Positions 1 to 8,443 of a DNA stretch of 48,117 nucleotides are shown piece after piece. The DNA comes from Mycobacterium sp. (GTDB lineage: Bacteria; Actinomycetota; Actinomycetes; Mycobacteriales; Mycobacteriaceae): the NCBI GenBank assembly GCA_018882965.1, contig VEQY01000019.1:1-48117 (forward strand), in the 5' to 3' direction. The position numbers were made by a program, and so were the translations under genes. Positions within the stretch are counted from its first letter, which is position 1; every line of letters begins with the position of its first letter. The notes below the pieces were generated by a model. The model saw only the letters and a program-made list of their open reading frames with translations. It had not been told where the DNA came from and did no database searches.

Positions 1-769
1 GGGAGGCCAGGTCGCGCCACTGGCTCTCCTGGCCGGGGACCAGCGGGGGAACGTAGTGGGTCAGTACGAGGGTGTTCACTCCGGCGCGGGCTGCGGTGGC
101 CGCCGCCTGTTCGACCGAGGAGTGGTAGTCAAGGATGTCCCGGATCCGCTGCGCCGGCATCAGCTCGACGAGATCCTTGCGGATCACGGTGTGCACCAGC
201 GCATCGGCGCCGCGGGTGAGTTCATCGAGGGAAGCGCACGGAACGGAGTCACCGGCGATCACCGCCGAGGCTCCACCGTGTTCGATACGGAATGCGATGG
301 TCGGCTCAACCGGGCGGTGGTCGGTGGGCGCGACGGTGATCGCCACCCCGTCGGCGTCCCACACCGTCCCCGACGTGTGTTCGTGCACCTCGATCGCCGG
401 CGGTTCGGTGAGGTCGGGGTGGTGGGCAAGCCGGTAGGAGATGTCGGGGGCCAGGGCGGCCAGCGTCGACTCGACGACCGCCGCGGTACCGGGCGGACCG
501 ATGACAGGCAGCGGTGTCGGGGCAAGTGTGGTGACCCAGCGCGTGGTGATCACGTCGGAGAGGTCGGTGATGTGGTCGCTGTGCAGATGGGTGAGCAGCA
601 GGGCGCTCAACCCGGCCGCGCCGACACCGGCGGCCGCGGCCCGCATCAGGACGCCGCGACCGCAGTCCACCAGGAACACGCCGCCGCCGGCCCGGACCAG
701 AGTCGACGGCCCGGCCCGGTTGGCGTCGACCATCGGGCTTCCGGTGCCGAGCAGGGTGATGTCGATCAT
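1..769 (-). CDS. Metallo-beta-lactamase-fold hydrolase, ribonuclease Z-like (3' end outside window)
   Basis: The frame is open from the ATG at 769 to the window edge, so the C-terminus is missing; 256 codons are visible. The protein opens with a TLLGTGSP strand-turn and has the metal-binding motif H61-x-H63-x-D65-H66 (THLHSDH), plus later GDS and THY elements typical of the ribonuclease Z/arylsulfatase branch of this superfamily. Members bind two zinc ions and hydrolyse phosphodiesters or esters; the substrate cannot be read from sequence. An ATG 10 bases upstream hits a stop after four codons, so 769 is the supported start. It is divergent from the CBS-domain gene, the same pairing as Rv2407/Rv2406c in M. 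tuberculosis as I remember it. The family is well supported; tRNA-processing activity is only inferred. Confidence 0.82.
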   Translation of the reverse strand, partial: MIDITLLGTGSPMVDANRAGPSTLVRAGGGVFLVDCGRGVLMRAAAAGVGAAGLSALLLTHLHSDHITDLSDVITTRWVTTLAPTPLPVIGPPGTAAVVESTLAALAPDISYRLAHHPDLTEPPAIEVHEHTSGTVWDADGVAITVAPTDHRPVEPTIAFRIEHGGASAVIAGDSVPCASLDELTRGADALVHTVIRKDLVELMPAQRIRDILDYHSSVEQAAATAARAGVNTLVLTHYVPPLVPGQESQWRDLAS

Positions 770-869
770 CTGCCTGTCATACAGGGCCTGGCGATTGGGC
801 GGCGGCGGACGCTGCGACGGCGTAGCCTGGTGTGACGGCAATCACAGACGTGCGACACAAGGGGCGCTC

Positions 870-1301
870 ATGCGGATCGCGGACATCCTGCGAAGCAAGG
901 GTTCGACGGTGGCCACCGTCACCGAGACCACGACGGTGACCGGGCTGCTCGCTGAGTTGGCCACCGGCAATATCGGGGCGATGGTGGTGATCGGGTCCGA
1001 GGGCGTGGTCGGCATCGTCTCTGAGCGGGACGTGGTGCGCAAGCTGCACGAACACGGACCCGACCTGCTGCGCCGATCGGTGGCCGACATCATGAGCAGT
1101 GCCGTGGTGACCTGCGGCCTCGAGGACCGCGTCGATGACCTGGCTGCGCTGATGACCAACAACCGGGTCCGTCACGTCCCGGTGCTCGATAGCGGCCGCC
1201 TGGTCGGCATCGTCAGCATCGGTGACGTCGTCAAGAACCGGATGGAGGAACTGCAGGACGAGCGTCAGCAGTTGCAGGCCTACATCACGCAGGGCGGTTA
1301 G
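870..1301 (+). CDS. CBS-domain-pair protein (Rv2406c-like)
   Basis: The 143-residue product consists almost entirely of two CBS motifs, roughly residues 8-60 and 78-130. Each ends in the typical G-[IV]-V-S-x-x-D-[VI]-V turn (GIVSERDVVRK and GIVSIGDVVKN). Stand-alone CBS pairs bind adenosyl ligands and usually act as sensors or regulators; no catalytic domain is attached. The ATG at 870 is chosen because the CBS repeat starts right after it, although the frame stays open much further upstream (shadow coding opposite the neighbour). A TAGCCT hexamer at 823-828 could be the -10 box. The C-terminal tail is charged (MEELQDERQQLQ). The family is secure, the ligand and partner unknown. Confidence 0.88.
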   Translation: MRIADILRSKGSTVATVTETTTVTGLLAELATGNIGAMVVIGSEGVVGIVSERDVVRKLHEHGPDLLRRSVADIMSSAVVTCGLEDRVDDLAALMTNNRVRHVPVLDSGRLVGIVSIGDVVKNRMEELQDERQQLQAYITQGG

Positions 1302-1340
1302 GAGCTTTCAGCTCGCGGGTGTATCGGAGCTTTCAGCTCC
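1301..1340. repeat. Tandem copies of GGAGCTTTCAGCTC at a convergent gene end
   Basis: GGAGCTTTCAGCTC occurs at 1301-1314 and again at 1326-1339, period 25 bp. The first copy begins on the last base of the CBS-gene stop codon; the second contains the TGA of the convergent minus-strand gene (1333-1335). The second copy forms a small perfect hairpin, GGAGCT-TTC-AGCTCC. There is no T-run, so it is not a classical terminator. Confidence 0.7.
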
Positions 1341-1926
1341 AGGAATACTCGGCGCGCAGGCGCGTCGCGACCAGCTCGAAGGTGGCGCGGTCCATGATCG
1401 CGCCCTCCCGCCGGATGCCCTCCTCGGGCACGTCGAGCACCCGGTCCAGGCGCACCCAGGACGGTCGCCCCTCGTAGTCCCAGCTGCCCACCCCGACCTG
1501 GAGCCAATTCGGATCGCCGTCGTGGTGGGACTGGCTGGAGAGCATCAGTCCCAGTAGGGTCCGTCGATCCCGACCCACCACCAGCACCGGGCGGTCTTTG
1601 CCCCGAGACGGGTCGTCCTCGTAGACCACCCAGGTCCAGACGATCTCGCCGGGATCGGCGCGCCCGTCGAGGTTGGGCGCATAGACCAGCCGGCGGGCCC
1701 GGTGTGCCGAGGGCGCGCTTCCGCTGGTGACCGGCCGCCCGGTGGTGATCGCGGCCTTCGGCTCGGGCGGCACGGCTCCGGCGATCAACGCACCGATCCC
1801 GAGGATGCCCTGCTGGATGGTCCGTTGCACCATCTGCGGGTTCTGCAACTGACGCAGGAGTTTCGGAGCCTCGGTGAACACCAGGTGCTCGGCGAAACGC
1901 TGTAACGTCCTCCACTGCGACGCCAT
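1333..1926 (-). CDS. PemK/MazF-fold-like conserved protein (Rv2405-like)
   Basis: A 197-residue protein starting MASQWRTLQRF; an in-frame ATG four codons upstream (1938) is the alternative. The N-terminal ~50 residues are helical (LRQLQNPQMVQRTIQQGILG). The C-terminal ~110 residues resemble the PemK/MazF SH3-like barrel, with the GEIVWTWVVYEDDP and RPVLVVGRD strands and the LGLMLSS strand. In that family this barrel is an mRNA endonuclease, but no small antitoxin gene lies next to it, and the extended N-terminus is unusual for a toxin. It probably has another role or is a solitary relative. It converges on the CBS gene and is divergent from lepA. Confidence 0.72.
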   Translation of the reverse strand: MASQWRTLQRFAEHLVFTEAPKLLRQLQNPQMVQRTIQQGILGIGALIAGAVPPEPKAAITTGRPVTSGSAPSAHRARRLVYAPNLDGRADPGEIVWTWVVYEDDPSRGKDRPVLVVGRDRRTLLGLMLSSQSHHDGDPNWLQVGVGSWDYEGRPSWVRLDRVLDVPEEGIRREGAIMDRATFELVATRLRAEYSWS

Positions 1927-2045
1927 TCTCGACAGCATAGGCGAGGCCCGGCGACACCCGCACCGGCGGCGATGGGGCCGGATAACCCGGGTGTCGATAC
2001 CCTGGGGGTACCGCCCGCCCCGCGATTGCCGACCAGGAGATTCCC

Positions 2046-3923
2046 ATCACCAGTTTCGCCGAGAGGACCTTCACCGCGCCGGCGCAGATTCGGAACTTCT
2101 GCATCATCGCTCACATCGATCACGGCAAGTCGACGCTGGCCGACCGGATGCTGCAACTGACCGGGGTCGTCGACGAGCGCTCCATGCGCGCCCAGTACCT
2201 CGACCGGATGGACATCGAACGGGAGCGGGGCATCACGATCAAGGCGCAGAACGTCCGTCTGCCCTGGCGGGTCAGCCCCGGCGACGGCAATGGCCTGGCC
2301 GGCGGCGACTACGTCCTGCATCTGATCGACACTCCCGGCCACGTCGACTTCACCTACGAGGTCTCCCGTGCATTGGCGGCCTGCGAGGGGGCGGTGCTGC
2401 TGGTCGACGCCGCGCAGGGCATCGAAGCCCAGACGCTGGCCAACCTCTACCTGGCACTGGACCGCGACCTGGCCATCATCCCGGTGCTCAACAAGATCGA
2501 CCTGCCCGCGGCGGACCCCGAACGGTATGCGGCGGAGATCGCGCACATCATCGGCTGCGAGCCCGACGAGGTGCTGCGGGTGTCCGGTAAGACCGGCGAG
2601 GGTGTGCCGGCTCTTCTCGACGAGGTGGTGCGCCAGGTCCCGCCGCCGTCGGGCGACGCCGACGGGCCGACCCGCGCGATGATCTTCGACTCGGTCTACG
2701 ACATCTATCGAGGTGTGGTGACCTACGTCAGGGTGGTAGACGGCCGCATCACCCCCCGTGAGCGGATCAAGATGATGTCCACCGGCGCCACCCACGAACT
2801 GCTCGAGGTCGGCATCGTCTCACCGGAGCCCAAACCGACCGAGGGACTCGGCGTGGGTGAGGTCGGCTACCTGATCACCGGCGTCAAGGACGTTCGCCAG
2901 TCCAAGGTGGGGGACACGGTGACCACGGCGCGTCATCCGGCTGTCGAGGCTCTCACCGGCTATCGCGAGCCCAAGCCGATGGTTTACTCCGGGCTGTACC
3001 CGCTCGACGGGTCGGACTATCCGAACCTGCGTGACGCGTTGGACAAGCTCCAACTCAACGACGCCGCGCTGACCTTCGAGCCGGAGACGTCGGTGGCGCT
3101 GGGGTTCGGCTTCCGGTGCGGTTTCCTGGGCCTGCTGCACATGGAGATCACCCGAGAGCGCCTGGAGCGCGAGTTCGACCTCGACCTGATCTCCACGTCA
3201 CCCAACGTCGTCTACCGCGTGATCACTGAGGACGGCACGGAACAGATCGTCACCAATCCCTCGGATTGGCCGGAGGGCAAGATCCGAGCGGTCTACGAGC
3301 CGATCGTCAAGACCACGGTGATCGCACCGAGCGAGTTCATCGGCACGATCATGGAACTTTGTCAGTCCCGGCGCGGTGAACTCGGCGGGATGGACTATCT
3401 CTCACCGGAGCGCGTCGAATTGCGCTACACCATGCCGCTGGGCGAGATCATCTTCGACTTCTTCGACTCTCTGAAGTCTCGTACCCGCGGGTACGCCAGT
3501 CTGGACTATGAAGAAGCCGGCGAGCAGGAGGCTGCGCTGGTGAAGGTCGACATCCTGCTGCAGGGCGAGGCGGTCGACGCCTTCAGTGCCATCGTGCACA
3601 AGGACGCGGCACACGCCTACGGCCACAAGATGACCACCAAGCTCAAGGAACTCATCCCGCGCCAGCAGTTCGAGGTGCCGGTCCAGGCGGCGATCGGCTC
3701 GAAAATCATTGCCCGGGAAAATATCCGGGCGCTGCGCAAGGACGTGCTGAGCAAGTGCTACGGCGGTGACATCACCCGCAAGCGCAAGCTGCTGGAGCGC
3801 CAGAAAGAAGGCAAGAAGCGAATGAAGACCATCGGCCGGGTCGACGTCCCCCAAGAGGCTTTCGTCGCCGCGCTGTCGACCGATGCAGCCGGGGACAAGC
3901 CTGCGGACAAGGCCCGCAAGTAG
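2046..3923 (+). CDS. lepA: Elongation factor 4 (LepA GTPase), apparently with a non-canonical start
   Basis: LepA is a ribosome-associated GTPase that back-translocates or rescues stalled ribosomes. The product has G1 AHIDHGKST, switch II/G3 DTPGHVDF, G4 NKID, then the EF-Tu-like domain II, two EF-G-like alpha/beta domains (YRSL-like [32 protein letters not shown]) and the LepA-specific tail containing [23 protein letters not shown]. The P-loop lies upstream of the first ATG (2148), so that ATG cannot be the start. The frame is open back to a TAA at 1983-1985, and between them there is no ATG, GTG, TTG or CTG before the P-loop. The best candidate is ATC at 2046, six bases after an AGGAG box (2035-2039), giving 625 residues. 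ATT at 2025 or 2040, or a sequence error, are alternatives. Confidence 0.9.
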   Translation: MTSFAERTFTAPAQIRNFCIIAHIDHGKSTLADRMLQLTGVVDERSMRAQYLDRMDIERERGITIKAQNVRLPWRVSPGDGNGLAGGDYVLHLIDTPGHVDFTYEVSRALAACEGAVLLVDAAQGIEAQTLANLYLALDRDLAIIPVLNKIDLPAADPERYAAEIAHIIGCEPDEVLRVSGKTGEGVPALLDEVVRQVPPPSGDADGPTRAMIFDSVYDIYRGVVTYVRVVDGRITPRERIKMMSTGATHELLEVGIVSPEPKPTEGLGVGEVGYLITGVKDVRQSKVGDTVTTARHPAVEALTGYREPKPMVYSGLYPLDGSDYPNLRDALDKLQLNDAALTFEPETSVALGFGFRCGFLGLLHMEITRERLEREFDLDLISTSPNVVYRVITEDGTEQIVTNPSDWPEGKIRAVYEPIVKTTVIAPSEFIGTIMELCQSRRGELGGMDYLSPERVELRYTMPLGEIIFDFFDSLKSRTRGYASLDYEEAGEQEAALVKVDILLQGEAVDAFSAIVHKDAAHAYGHKMTTKLKELIPRQQFEVPVQAAIGSKIIARENIRALRKDVLSKCYGGDITRKRKLLERQKEGKKRMKTIGRVDVPQEAFVAALSTDAAGDKPADKARK

Positions 3924-3929
3924 CCGCCG

Positions 3930-5930
3930 CTAGATCGGCGAGTTCGCCGGCTGGAAGACCCCGGTGCTGTCGGCGTACTCCTCGGCCCGTATGACGTGCA
4001 CCACCGCGTTGATCAGCGCGAGGTGGGTGAAGGCCTGCGGGAAGTTCCCGAGGTGGCGGCCGGTGCTGGGCTCGATCTCCTCGGCATAGAGGTGCAGGGG
4101 GCTGGCGAAGGACAGCAGGCGTTCACACAGGTGCCGTGCTCGGCTGATCTCGCCGATCTCGACCAGGGCCGACACCAACCAGAACGAGCAGATGGTGAAC
4201 GAACCCTCCTCGCCGGACAGTCCGTCGTCGGTCTCCTGCACGCGGTAGCGAAGCACCAACCCGTCCTCGGTCAGCTCATTGGCGATCGCCATCACGGTGG
4301 CCCGCACCCGCGGGTCGCTGGGGGGTAGGAAGCGCAGCAGTGGAACCAGCAGCAGGGAGGCGTCCAGCGCATCGTCGCCGTATCGCTGGGTGAACACACC
4401 ACGCTTGTCGACGCCGTGGGCGAGCACGTCGGCCTTGATGTCGTCGGCGACCTCCCGCCACTGCTTGGCGTAGCTCTTCGACCCCAGGATTTCGGCGAGT
4501 CTGGCACCGCGGTCCATCGCGACCCAGCACATGACCTTCGACGACGTGAAGTGCTGCGGTTCCCCACGCACCTCCCAGATGCCGCGGTCGGGTTCCCGCC
4601 AGTGCGCCGACGCTTCGTCGACCTGTTCCTTGAGCACCGGCCAGAGTTGGTCTGAGATGTTCTCGCGTGACTTGCAGTGCAGGTACACCGAATCGAGCAT
4701 AGTGCCCCAGATGTCGTGCTGGCGCTGGTTGTAGGCACCGTTGCCGATGCGCACCGGTCTGGCGTTGTCGTACCCGGAGAGGTGAGTCAGCTCCTCTTCG
4801 ACGAGTTCGCGCTCCCCTCCGACGCCGTACATCACCTGTAATGGACGGCGTTCGCCGTTGTTGGCGCCCGACACGTCGGCGATGAAGGCGAAGAAGTCGT
4901 CCGCCTCTCGATCCAGGCCCAGGGTGTAGAGACCCCACAGGGCGAAGGTGGAGTCACGCACCCACGCGTAGCGGTAGTCCCAGTTGCGTTCCCCGTGCGG
5001 GGTCTCCGGCAGCGATGTCGTACTCGCAGCAAGCAGTGCACCGGTCGGCGAGTACACCAGACCCTTGAGCGTCAGCGCGCTGCGCTGAAGATAGACCCGC
5101 CACGGATGGTCCGGGAACTGGCCGACGTTGATCCACTGCCGCCACGCCTCGCTGGTCTGCCACATTTTTTCGGTGGCTTCTTCAAATGTGTTCGGGGGCG
5201 GGTTCTTCGACCAAGACAGCGCAACGAAGACGTTGTCACCGTCTTTGAGTCTGGTGCGCGCGCGGGCCTCGCGGCCCTCCAGGCCGATCCGCAGGTTGGT
5301 GGTGAGTCGCAGAGTCGGGTGCTCTTCGGAGCCGTCCCTAGCGCGTGCGATCGCCTCGCTGTAGCCGTCGGTGGAGTACTCCCACGCCGTCTTGATCCGG
5401 CCGTAGTCGAAACTCGGCTCGCAATTCATGGCGAGTTCCACAGTCCCGCTGACACAGCGCACCGTGCGCAACAGGATGTGCTCGGCATCCCAATCCATCG
5501 GTGTGCGGCGGTGAGTGTGCGAGCGGGACTCGATGTCGTGCCAGGGGCCCATCACCAGCGCGTCGCGCACGATGATCCAGCCGGTGGGGGTCTGCCACGT
5601 CGTCTCCATGATCAGACTGCCCGGCAGGTAGCGCCGCGCCGCGGGCACGGTCACCCCGTAGGGGCCGAGCCTGAAGTGGCCCGCCCCGCGATCGAGGATC
5701 GCTCCGAAGATGCTCGGCGAGTCAGGACGCGGTACACACATCCACTCCACCGAGCCTGCCGAGGAGATCAGGCAGGTGTTCTCGCAGTCCGAGAGGAACG
5801 CGAAATCGGCGATCGGCGGAAACGGGCTGCGGTGGGCCCCGGACGGAACGAAGCTGACCGGTGGGTTTGACCCCCGGGGCGACTGCCCGTCGGTGCCGCG
5901 GATGTCCTCGGACGAGGCGTGCAAAGCCAT
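3930..5930 (-). CDS. Glycoside hydrolase family 15 enzyme, probable trehalase (Rv2402-like)
   Basis: The 666-residue protein has an N-terminal beta-sandwich domain (about residues 35-240: PPIADFAFLSDC, then SVEWMCVPRPDSPSIFGAILD) and a C-terminal (alpha/alpha)6 barrel. Barrel motifs include GERNWDYRYAWVRDS, RGIWEVRGE (candidate general acid) and GEEGSFTICSFWLV (candidate general base), as in bacterial GH15 glucoamylases and trehalases. In mycobacteria the orthologue is known, from memory, as a trehalase that hydrolyses trehalose to two glucose units; glucoamylase activity is the alternative name. No signal peptide is visible, so it is probably cytosolic. It converges on lepA with six bases between the stop codons. 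Start ATG 5930 is the first in frame; the first ~30 residues are poor in structure, so a later start is possible. Confidence 0.88.
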   Translation of the reverse strand: MALHASSEDIRGTDGQSPRGSNPPVSFVPSGAHRSPFPPIADFAFLSDCENTCLISSAGSVEWMCVPRPDSPSIFGAILDRGAGHFRLGPYGVTVPAARRYLPGSLIMETTWQTPTGWIIVRDALVMGPWHDIESRSHTHRRTPMDWDAEHILLRTVRCVSGTVELAMNCEPSFDYGRIKTAWEYSTDGYSEAIARARDGSEEHPTLRLTTNLRIGLEGREARARTRLKDGDNVFVALSWSKNPPPNTFEEATEKMWQTSEAWRQWINVGQFPDHPWRVYLQRSALTLKGLVYSPTGALLAASTTSLPETPHGERNWDYRYAWVRDSTFALWGLYTLGLDREADDFFAFIADVSGANNGERRPLQVMYGVGGERELVEEELTHLSGYDNARPVRIGNGAYNQRQHDIWGTMLDSVYLHCKSRENISDQLWPVLKEQVDEASAHWREPDRGIWEVRGEPQHFTSSKVMCWVAMDRGARLAEILGSKSYAKQWREVADDIKADVLAHGVDKRGVFTQRYGDDALDASLLLVPLLRFLPPSDPRVRATVMAIANELTEDGLVLRYRVQETDDGLSGEEGSFTICSFWLVSALVEIGEISRARHLCERLLSFASPLHLYAEEIEPSTGRHLGNFPQAFTHLALINAVVHVIRAEEYADSTGVFQPANSPI

Positions 5931-6018
5931 GCCGACATCATCAGCCCAGGGGACCCCGTGCGTCTACCGAAACGGCCCGGAAGCCCCTCGGGCGGTCCCG
6001 GCCGAATAGGGTGGTGCG

Positions 6019-6213
6019 GTGGCCGGGTTCCTGAGTTGGTGGGACAGCGCCGAGCTGTGGTTGTCCGGACGTGGCTTTGTGCTGCAGACGGTGATCGTCA
6101 TGCCGGTCGTGCTGGGTCTGGCCTACGGCATCGCGTCGGCACTGGACGCCGTGCTCGGCCGGAGCATCCGGTTGCTGAGCCGGCTTCGGGGGAACGCGGA
6201 CAGGCGGGGGTGA
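6019..6213 (+). CDS. Small single-span membrane protein (Rv2401A-like)
   Basis: A 64-residue protein beginning GTG. It has a short amphipathic N-terminus (FLSWWDSAELWLSGRG), one clear hydrophobic span at about residues 22-42 (VLQTVIVMPVVLGLAYGIASALDAVL) and a basic tail (RLLSRLRGNADRRG), so positive charges favour a cytoplasmic C-terminus. A TAGGGT -10 box (6007-6012) ends six bases before the GTG, indicating leaderless transcription and supporting this start. Its stop overlaps the GTG of the next tiny ORF. Function is not recognised; the position matches a small conserved membrane protein near Rv2401 in M. tuberculosis. Confidence 0.65.
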   Translation: MAGFLSWWDSAELWLSGRGFVLQTVIVMPVVLGLAYGIASALDAVLGRSIRLLSRLRGNADRRG

Positions 6214-6296
6214 CCGGGTTGCCGCGATCGCGGGTGACCCTCGCTCTGGTCGCTCTTCTGGCCCTGGTCGTGCTGGTGTGGCTGCTCAACCGGTGA
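6210..6296 (+). CDS. 28-residue hydrophobic peptide, possibly coupled to the upstream membrane protein
   Basis: GTG at 6210 overlaps the TGA of the preceding gene (GTGA). The product is 28 residues: a short polar start (GLPRSR) followed by a near-continuous hydrophobic stretch (VTLALVALLALVVLVWLL) ending NR. It looks like a one-span micropeptide read by termination-reinitiation. No homology can be judged at this length, so the call rests on the overlap and the clean membrane span. Confidence 0.4.
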   Translation: MTGLPRSRVTLALVALLALVVLVWLLNR

Positions 6297-6321
6297 TTCC
6301 GGGCGGCCGCCGGTGCTCTGT

Positions 6322-6327
6322 TAGGCT
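6322..6327 (+). promoter_or_regulatory. -10 box (TAGGCT) of a leaderless transcript upstream of subI
   Basis: TAGGCT fits the mycobacterial TANNNT -10 consensus and ends seven bases before the ATG at 6335. Transcription would begin at or next to that ATG, making the short ORF leaderless. No convincing -35 box is visible. Confidence 0.6.
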
Positions 6328-6334
6328 GCGGCCC

Positions 6335-6406
6335 ATGCGTCCGGCAACTGTGACCTCGCCCGCTCTCGGCGTGCGTGCCGCATCGCAAACCGGCTGTTTC
6401 TGCTGA
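6335..6406 (+). CDS. Leaderless short ORF ending Cys-Phe-Cys, candidate cysteine attenuator for subI-cysTWA
   Basis: A 23-codon ORF that starts with ATG at the predicted transcription start and ends TGT TTC TGC TGA (peptide end QTGCFC). It lies 97 bases before the subI start, with nothing else in between. Leaderless short ORFs with terminal cysteine codons, sitting before sulfur-assimilation genes, have been described in mycobacteria as cysteine-responsive attenuators: ribosome stalling at Cys codons when Cys-tRNA is scarce opens the downstream ribosome-binding site. A second, stronger example precedes sirA in this window. The ORF and promoter geometry are seen directly; the attenuator role is inferred from the family and context. 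Confidence 0.68.
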   Translation: MRPATVTSPALGVRAASQTGCFC

Positions 6407-6503
6407 CGCCACCGCCCGCGCGCGGTACGGCGCCCGGGGTCTGAAGCCGGATGTCGTCCCTTCGCTGGTGAACCCGCCCGGATTCCGACGAGGAGAGAAC
6501 ACT

Positions 6504-7571
6504 GTGCAGACATCCGTATCGCTGACACCGAACCGCGGACGCTTGTGTCGGGCAGCCGCGCGGGTTGTCGCGGCTTCGGTGCTGACGCTGATCGCCGCAT
6601 GCGGCGGCGGAGCCAGCGACGTCGTAGGTGGCGAGAACGTGAAGGCTGACACCACGCTGACGCTGGTTGCCTACGCCGTTCCCGAACCGGGTTGGAGCAA
6701 GATCATCCCCGCGTTCGCGGCCACTCCGGAGGGAAAGGGGGTTGCGGTCACCACCTCCTATGGTGCTTCGGGAGACCAGTCCCGGGCGGTGGTGGACGGC
6801 AAGCCCGCCGACATCGTGAACTTCTCCGTCGAGCCCGATGTCACGCGACTGGTGACGGCGGGGAAGGTCGCCTCGGACTGGAACGCCGACGTCACCGGCG
6901 GGATTCCGTTCGGTTCCGTGGTGACCCTGGTTGTCCGCAAGGGCAATCCCAAGAACATCCGTGACTGGGACGACTTGCTGCAACCCGGCATCGTCGTGGT
7001 CACGCCCAGCCCGCTGAGTTCCGGTTCGGCCAAGTGGAATCTGCTGGCTCCCTACACCGTCAAGAGTGACGGTGGCCGCGACCGGCAGGCGGGCCTGGAC
7101 TTCGTCAGCCGCCTGGTCAACGACCACGTCACCACCCGCCCTGGATCGGGCAGGGAGGCCACCGACGTTTTCCTGCAGGGCACCGGCGACGTTCTGATCA
7201 GTTACGAGAACGAGGCGATCAACATCGAACGCCAGGGCGCCGCGAAGGGGCAGGTGGATATCGAGTACGTCACCCCGCCCCAGACCTTCAGGATCGACAA
7301 CCCCGTGGCAGTGGTCACCACCAGTGCTCATCTGGACAAGGCCACTGCATTGAAGAACTACCTGTACACCCCGGAAGCGCAGACGATCTGGGCGCAGGCC
7401 GGCTTCCGGCCGGTCGATCCCGGGGTGGCCGCGGACTTCGCCACACAGTTTCCGGCTCCGCAGAAGCTCTGGACCATCGCCGATCTCGGTGGTTGGGAGA
7501 CCGTCGACGCAGCGCTGTTCGACAAGGACACCGGGGCGATCACCACGATCTACAAGAAGGCGACCGGATGA
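6504..7571 (+). CDS. subI: Sulfate-binding lipoprotein of the SubI-CysTWA transporter
   Basis: A 355-residue precursor. Start GTG 6504 has a GAGGAGAG ribosome-binding site seven bases upstream, and the start is followed by a basic segment, a hydrophobic h-region (VVAASVLTLIA) and a lipobox ending at Cys (LIAAC-GG), so the mature protein is lipid-anchored outside the membrane. The rest is a periplasmic-binding-protein fold with family motifs: LTLVAYAVPEPGW, YGASGDQSRAV, ADIVNFSVEPDV, NPKNIRDWDDL and the SPLSSGSAKWN sulfate-loop region. It delivers sulfate (or thiosulfate) to CysT/CysW. Its stop overlaps the cysT start by 4 bp (ATGA). Regulation probably includes the Cys-codon leader at 6335-6406. 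Confidence 0.93.
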   Translation: MQTSVSLTPNRGRLCRAAARVVAASVLTLIAACGGGASDVVGGENVKADTTLTLVAYAVPEPGWSKIIPAFAATPEGKGVAVTTSYGASGDQSRAVVDGKPADIVNFSVEPDVTRLVTAGKVASDWNADVTGGIPFGSVVTLVVRKGNPKNIRDWDDLLQPGIVVVTPSPLSSGSAKWNLLAPYTVKSDGGRDRQAGLDFVSRLVNDHVTTRPGSGREATDVFLQGTGDVLISYENEAINIERQGAAKGQVDIEYVTPPQTFRIDNPVAVVTTSAHLDKATALKNYLYTPEAQTIWAQAGFRPVDPGVAADFATQFPAPQKLWTIADLGGWETVDAALFDKDTGAITTIYKKATG

Positions 7572-8443
7572 CCCCACCCGCGGGCTTCGGGCTCGCGCCG
7601 GAGCGCGAGGGCACAGCCCCGGCGGGCGATCCGCCACTGATGGTGCGGGGCCGCGGCGCATCGACCGCCGCTCTGGCAGGCGTGGCGTCGATCTGGCTCA
7701 GTCTCATCGTGCTCGCTCCGCTAGCGGCGATCCTGTGGCAGTCGGTCGCGGGCGGCTGGACGGCGTTTTGGAATGCGGTGACCTCGACATCGGCGGTGGA
7801 GTCCTTTCAGGTGACGATGACGATCTCCATCGGAGTCACCCTGATCAACACCGCGCTCGGACTAGTCGTTGCCTGGGTGCTGACCCACGACGACTTCGCC
7901 GGCAGACGATTCGTCGACGCCGTCATCGACCTGCCCTTCGCCCTGCCGACGATCGTCGCGAGTTTGGTGATGCTGGCGCTCTACGGCCCGAACAGCCCGG
8001 TGAATCTGCACCTTCAGCACACCAAGTGGGGTGTCGGTATCGCTCTGTTGTTCGTGACGCTGCCGTTCGTCGTGCGCACCGTGCAACCTGTGCTCCTGGA
8101 ACTCGATCGCGAGGTGGAGGAAGCCGCCGCCTCTCTCGGTGCGGGAAATCCCGCCATTTTCGCCCGCGTGATCCTGCCCGCCCTCGCCCCCGCCCTGCTG
8201 TCCGGGGCGGGCCTCGCCTTCTCCCGGGCCATCGGCGAGTTCGGGTCGGTTGTCCTGATCGGCGGCGCCATCCCTGGCAAGACCGAGGTCTCGTCGCAGT
8301 GGATTCGCACTTTGATCGAGAATGACGACCGAACCGGGGCCGCAGCGGTGTCCATTGTGCTGCTGGTGGTTTCCTTCCTGGTGCTGCTCATCCTGCGAAG
8401 CGTCGGCTCGCGTGCCGCTCGGCGAGAAGAGTCCGCAGCGTGA
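7568..8443 (+). CDS. cysT: Sulfate ABC transporter permease CysT
   Basis: A 291-residue membrane protein with about six hydrophobic spans. It has the binding-protein-dependent permease EAA loop (EEAAASLGAGNPAIFARVILPALAPAL) that docks onto the CysA ATPase, and the CysT signature regions DLPFALPTIVASL and AFSRAIGEFGSVVLIGG. The ATG at 7568 overlaps the subI stop (ATGA), and a polar N-terminal tail of about 35 residues precedes the first span. It forms the membrane channel with CysW and imports sulfate at the expense of ATP. Its end overlaps cysW by 4 bp. Confidence 0.93.
   Translation: MTPPAGFGLAPEREGTAPAGDPPLMVRGRGASTAALAGVASIWLSLIVLAPLAAILWQSVAGGWTAFWNAVTSTSAVESFQVTMTISIGVTLINTALGLVVAWVLTHDDFAGRRFVDAVIDLPFALPTIVASLVMLALYGPNSPVNLHLQHTKWGVGIALLFVTLPFVVRTVQPVLLELDREVEEAAASLGAGNPAIFARVILPALAPALLSGAGLAFSRAIGEFGSVVLIGGAIPGKTEVSSQWIRTLIENDDRTGAAAVSIVLLVVSFLVLLILRSVGSRAARREESAA

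Noticed and set aside
1326..1340. GGAGCT-TTC-AGCTCC as an intrinsic terminator
   Set aside because: The stem is short, overlaps a stop codon and lacks a U-tract; better explained as part of the duplicated segment.
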